Below are positions 5,595 to 5,607 of a stretch of DNA of 5,607 bases, one piece after another. The notes below the pieces were generated by a model. The model ran no database searches and was not told where the DNA came from. It saw nothing but the letters and a program-made list of their open reading frames with translations. The number at the start of each line of letters is the position of its first letter. Within the stretch, counting starts at the first letter, position 1. Both the position numbers and the translations under genes were made by a program. This stretch comes from an uncultured Bacillota bacterium (lineage in GTDB: Bacteria; Bacillota; Clostridia; Tissierellales; Tissierellaceae): the NCBI GenBank assembly GCA_937951995.1, contig CALGAG010000150.1, forward strand, positions 1 to 5,607, read 5' to 3'.

Positions 5595-5607
5595 TTTTCA
5601 GTAAGTT

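Overview
The window looks like the chromosome of an anaerobic, low-to-moderate GC Gram-positive bacterium, probably class Clostridia in the broad sense. The signs are strong AGGAGG-type ribosome binding sites, TTG starts, sigma-A-type promoters in AT-rich gaps, a tungsten-type aldehyde:ferredoxin oxidoreductase, a long-form glutamine synthetase and an extracytosolic FMN-binding lipoprotein. The genus cannot be told from the sequence. All four genes lie on the minus strand, so transcription runs from high to low coordinates. No tRNA, rRNA, CRISPR array, insertion sequence or phage gene was seen.

In transcription order: (1) 5566-5594 holds a good promoter (TTGCAA-17-TATAAT) for a two-gene operon. 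Its first gene is an aldehyde ferredoxin oxidoreductase (AOR) family protein at 3681-5543. The second is a small ThiF/MoeB/HesA-type adenylyltransferase at 2977-3666, whose Shine-Dalgarno overlaps the AOR stop codon. A compact intrinsic terminator follows at 2946-2968. (2) The next gap holds a near-consensus promoter (TTGACA-17-TAAAAT, 2898-2926) for a stand-alone long glutamine synthetase at 959-2860. It ends in an imperfect hairpin with a T-tract (920-958). (3) An AT-rich gap with two small inverted repeats carries a plausible promoter (774-802) for a lipoprotein with a covalent-FMN motif (SGAT). That gene starts at a TTG codon (724) and runs off the left edge.

The AOR oxidises an aldehyde to the carboxylic acid, or reduces the acid, with ferredoxin as electron partner. 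The ThiF-like enzyme next to it probably serves maturation of its tungsten-pterin cofactor by activating a MoaD/ThiS-type sulfur carrier that is not in this window; this is inference from family and position. Glutamine synthetase assimilates ammonia and appears to be its own transcription unit. The flavin lipoprotein would act outside the membrane in electron transfer. A link between these units, such as amino-acid fermentation with redox disposal, is possible but not shown by the sequence.

Most of the window is ordinary metabolic gene content. The points most worth a second look are the compact AOR-ThiF pair without a visible carrier protein, the zinc-motif-free E1-like enzyme, the insertion and long C-terminal extension in the glutamine synthetase, and the corrected start codons.
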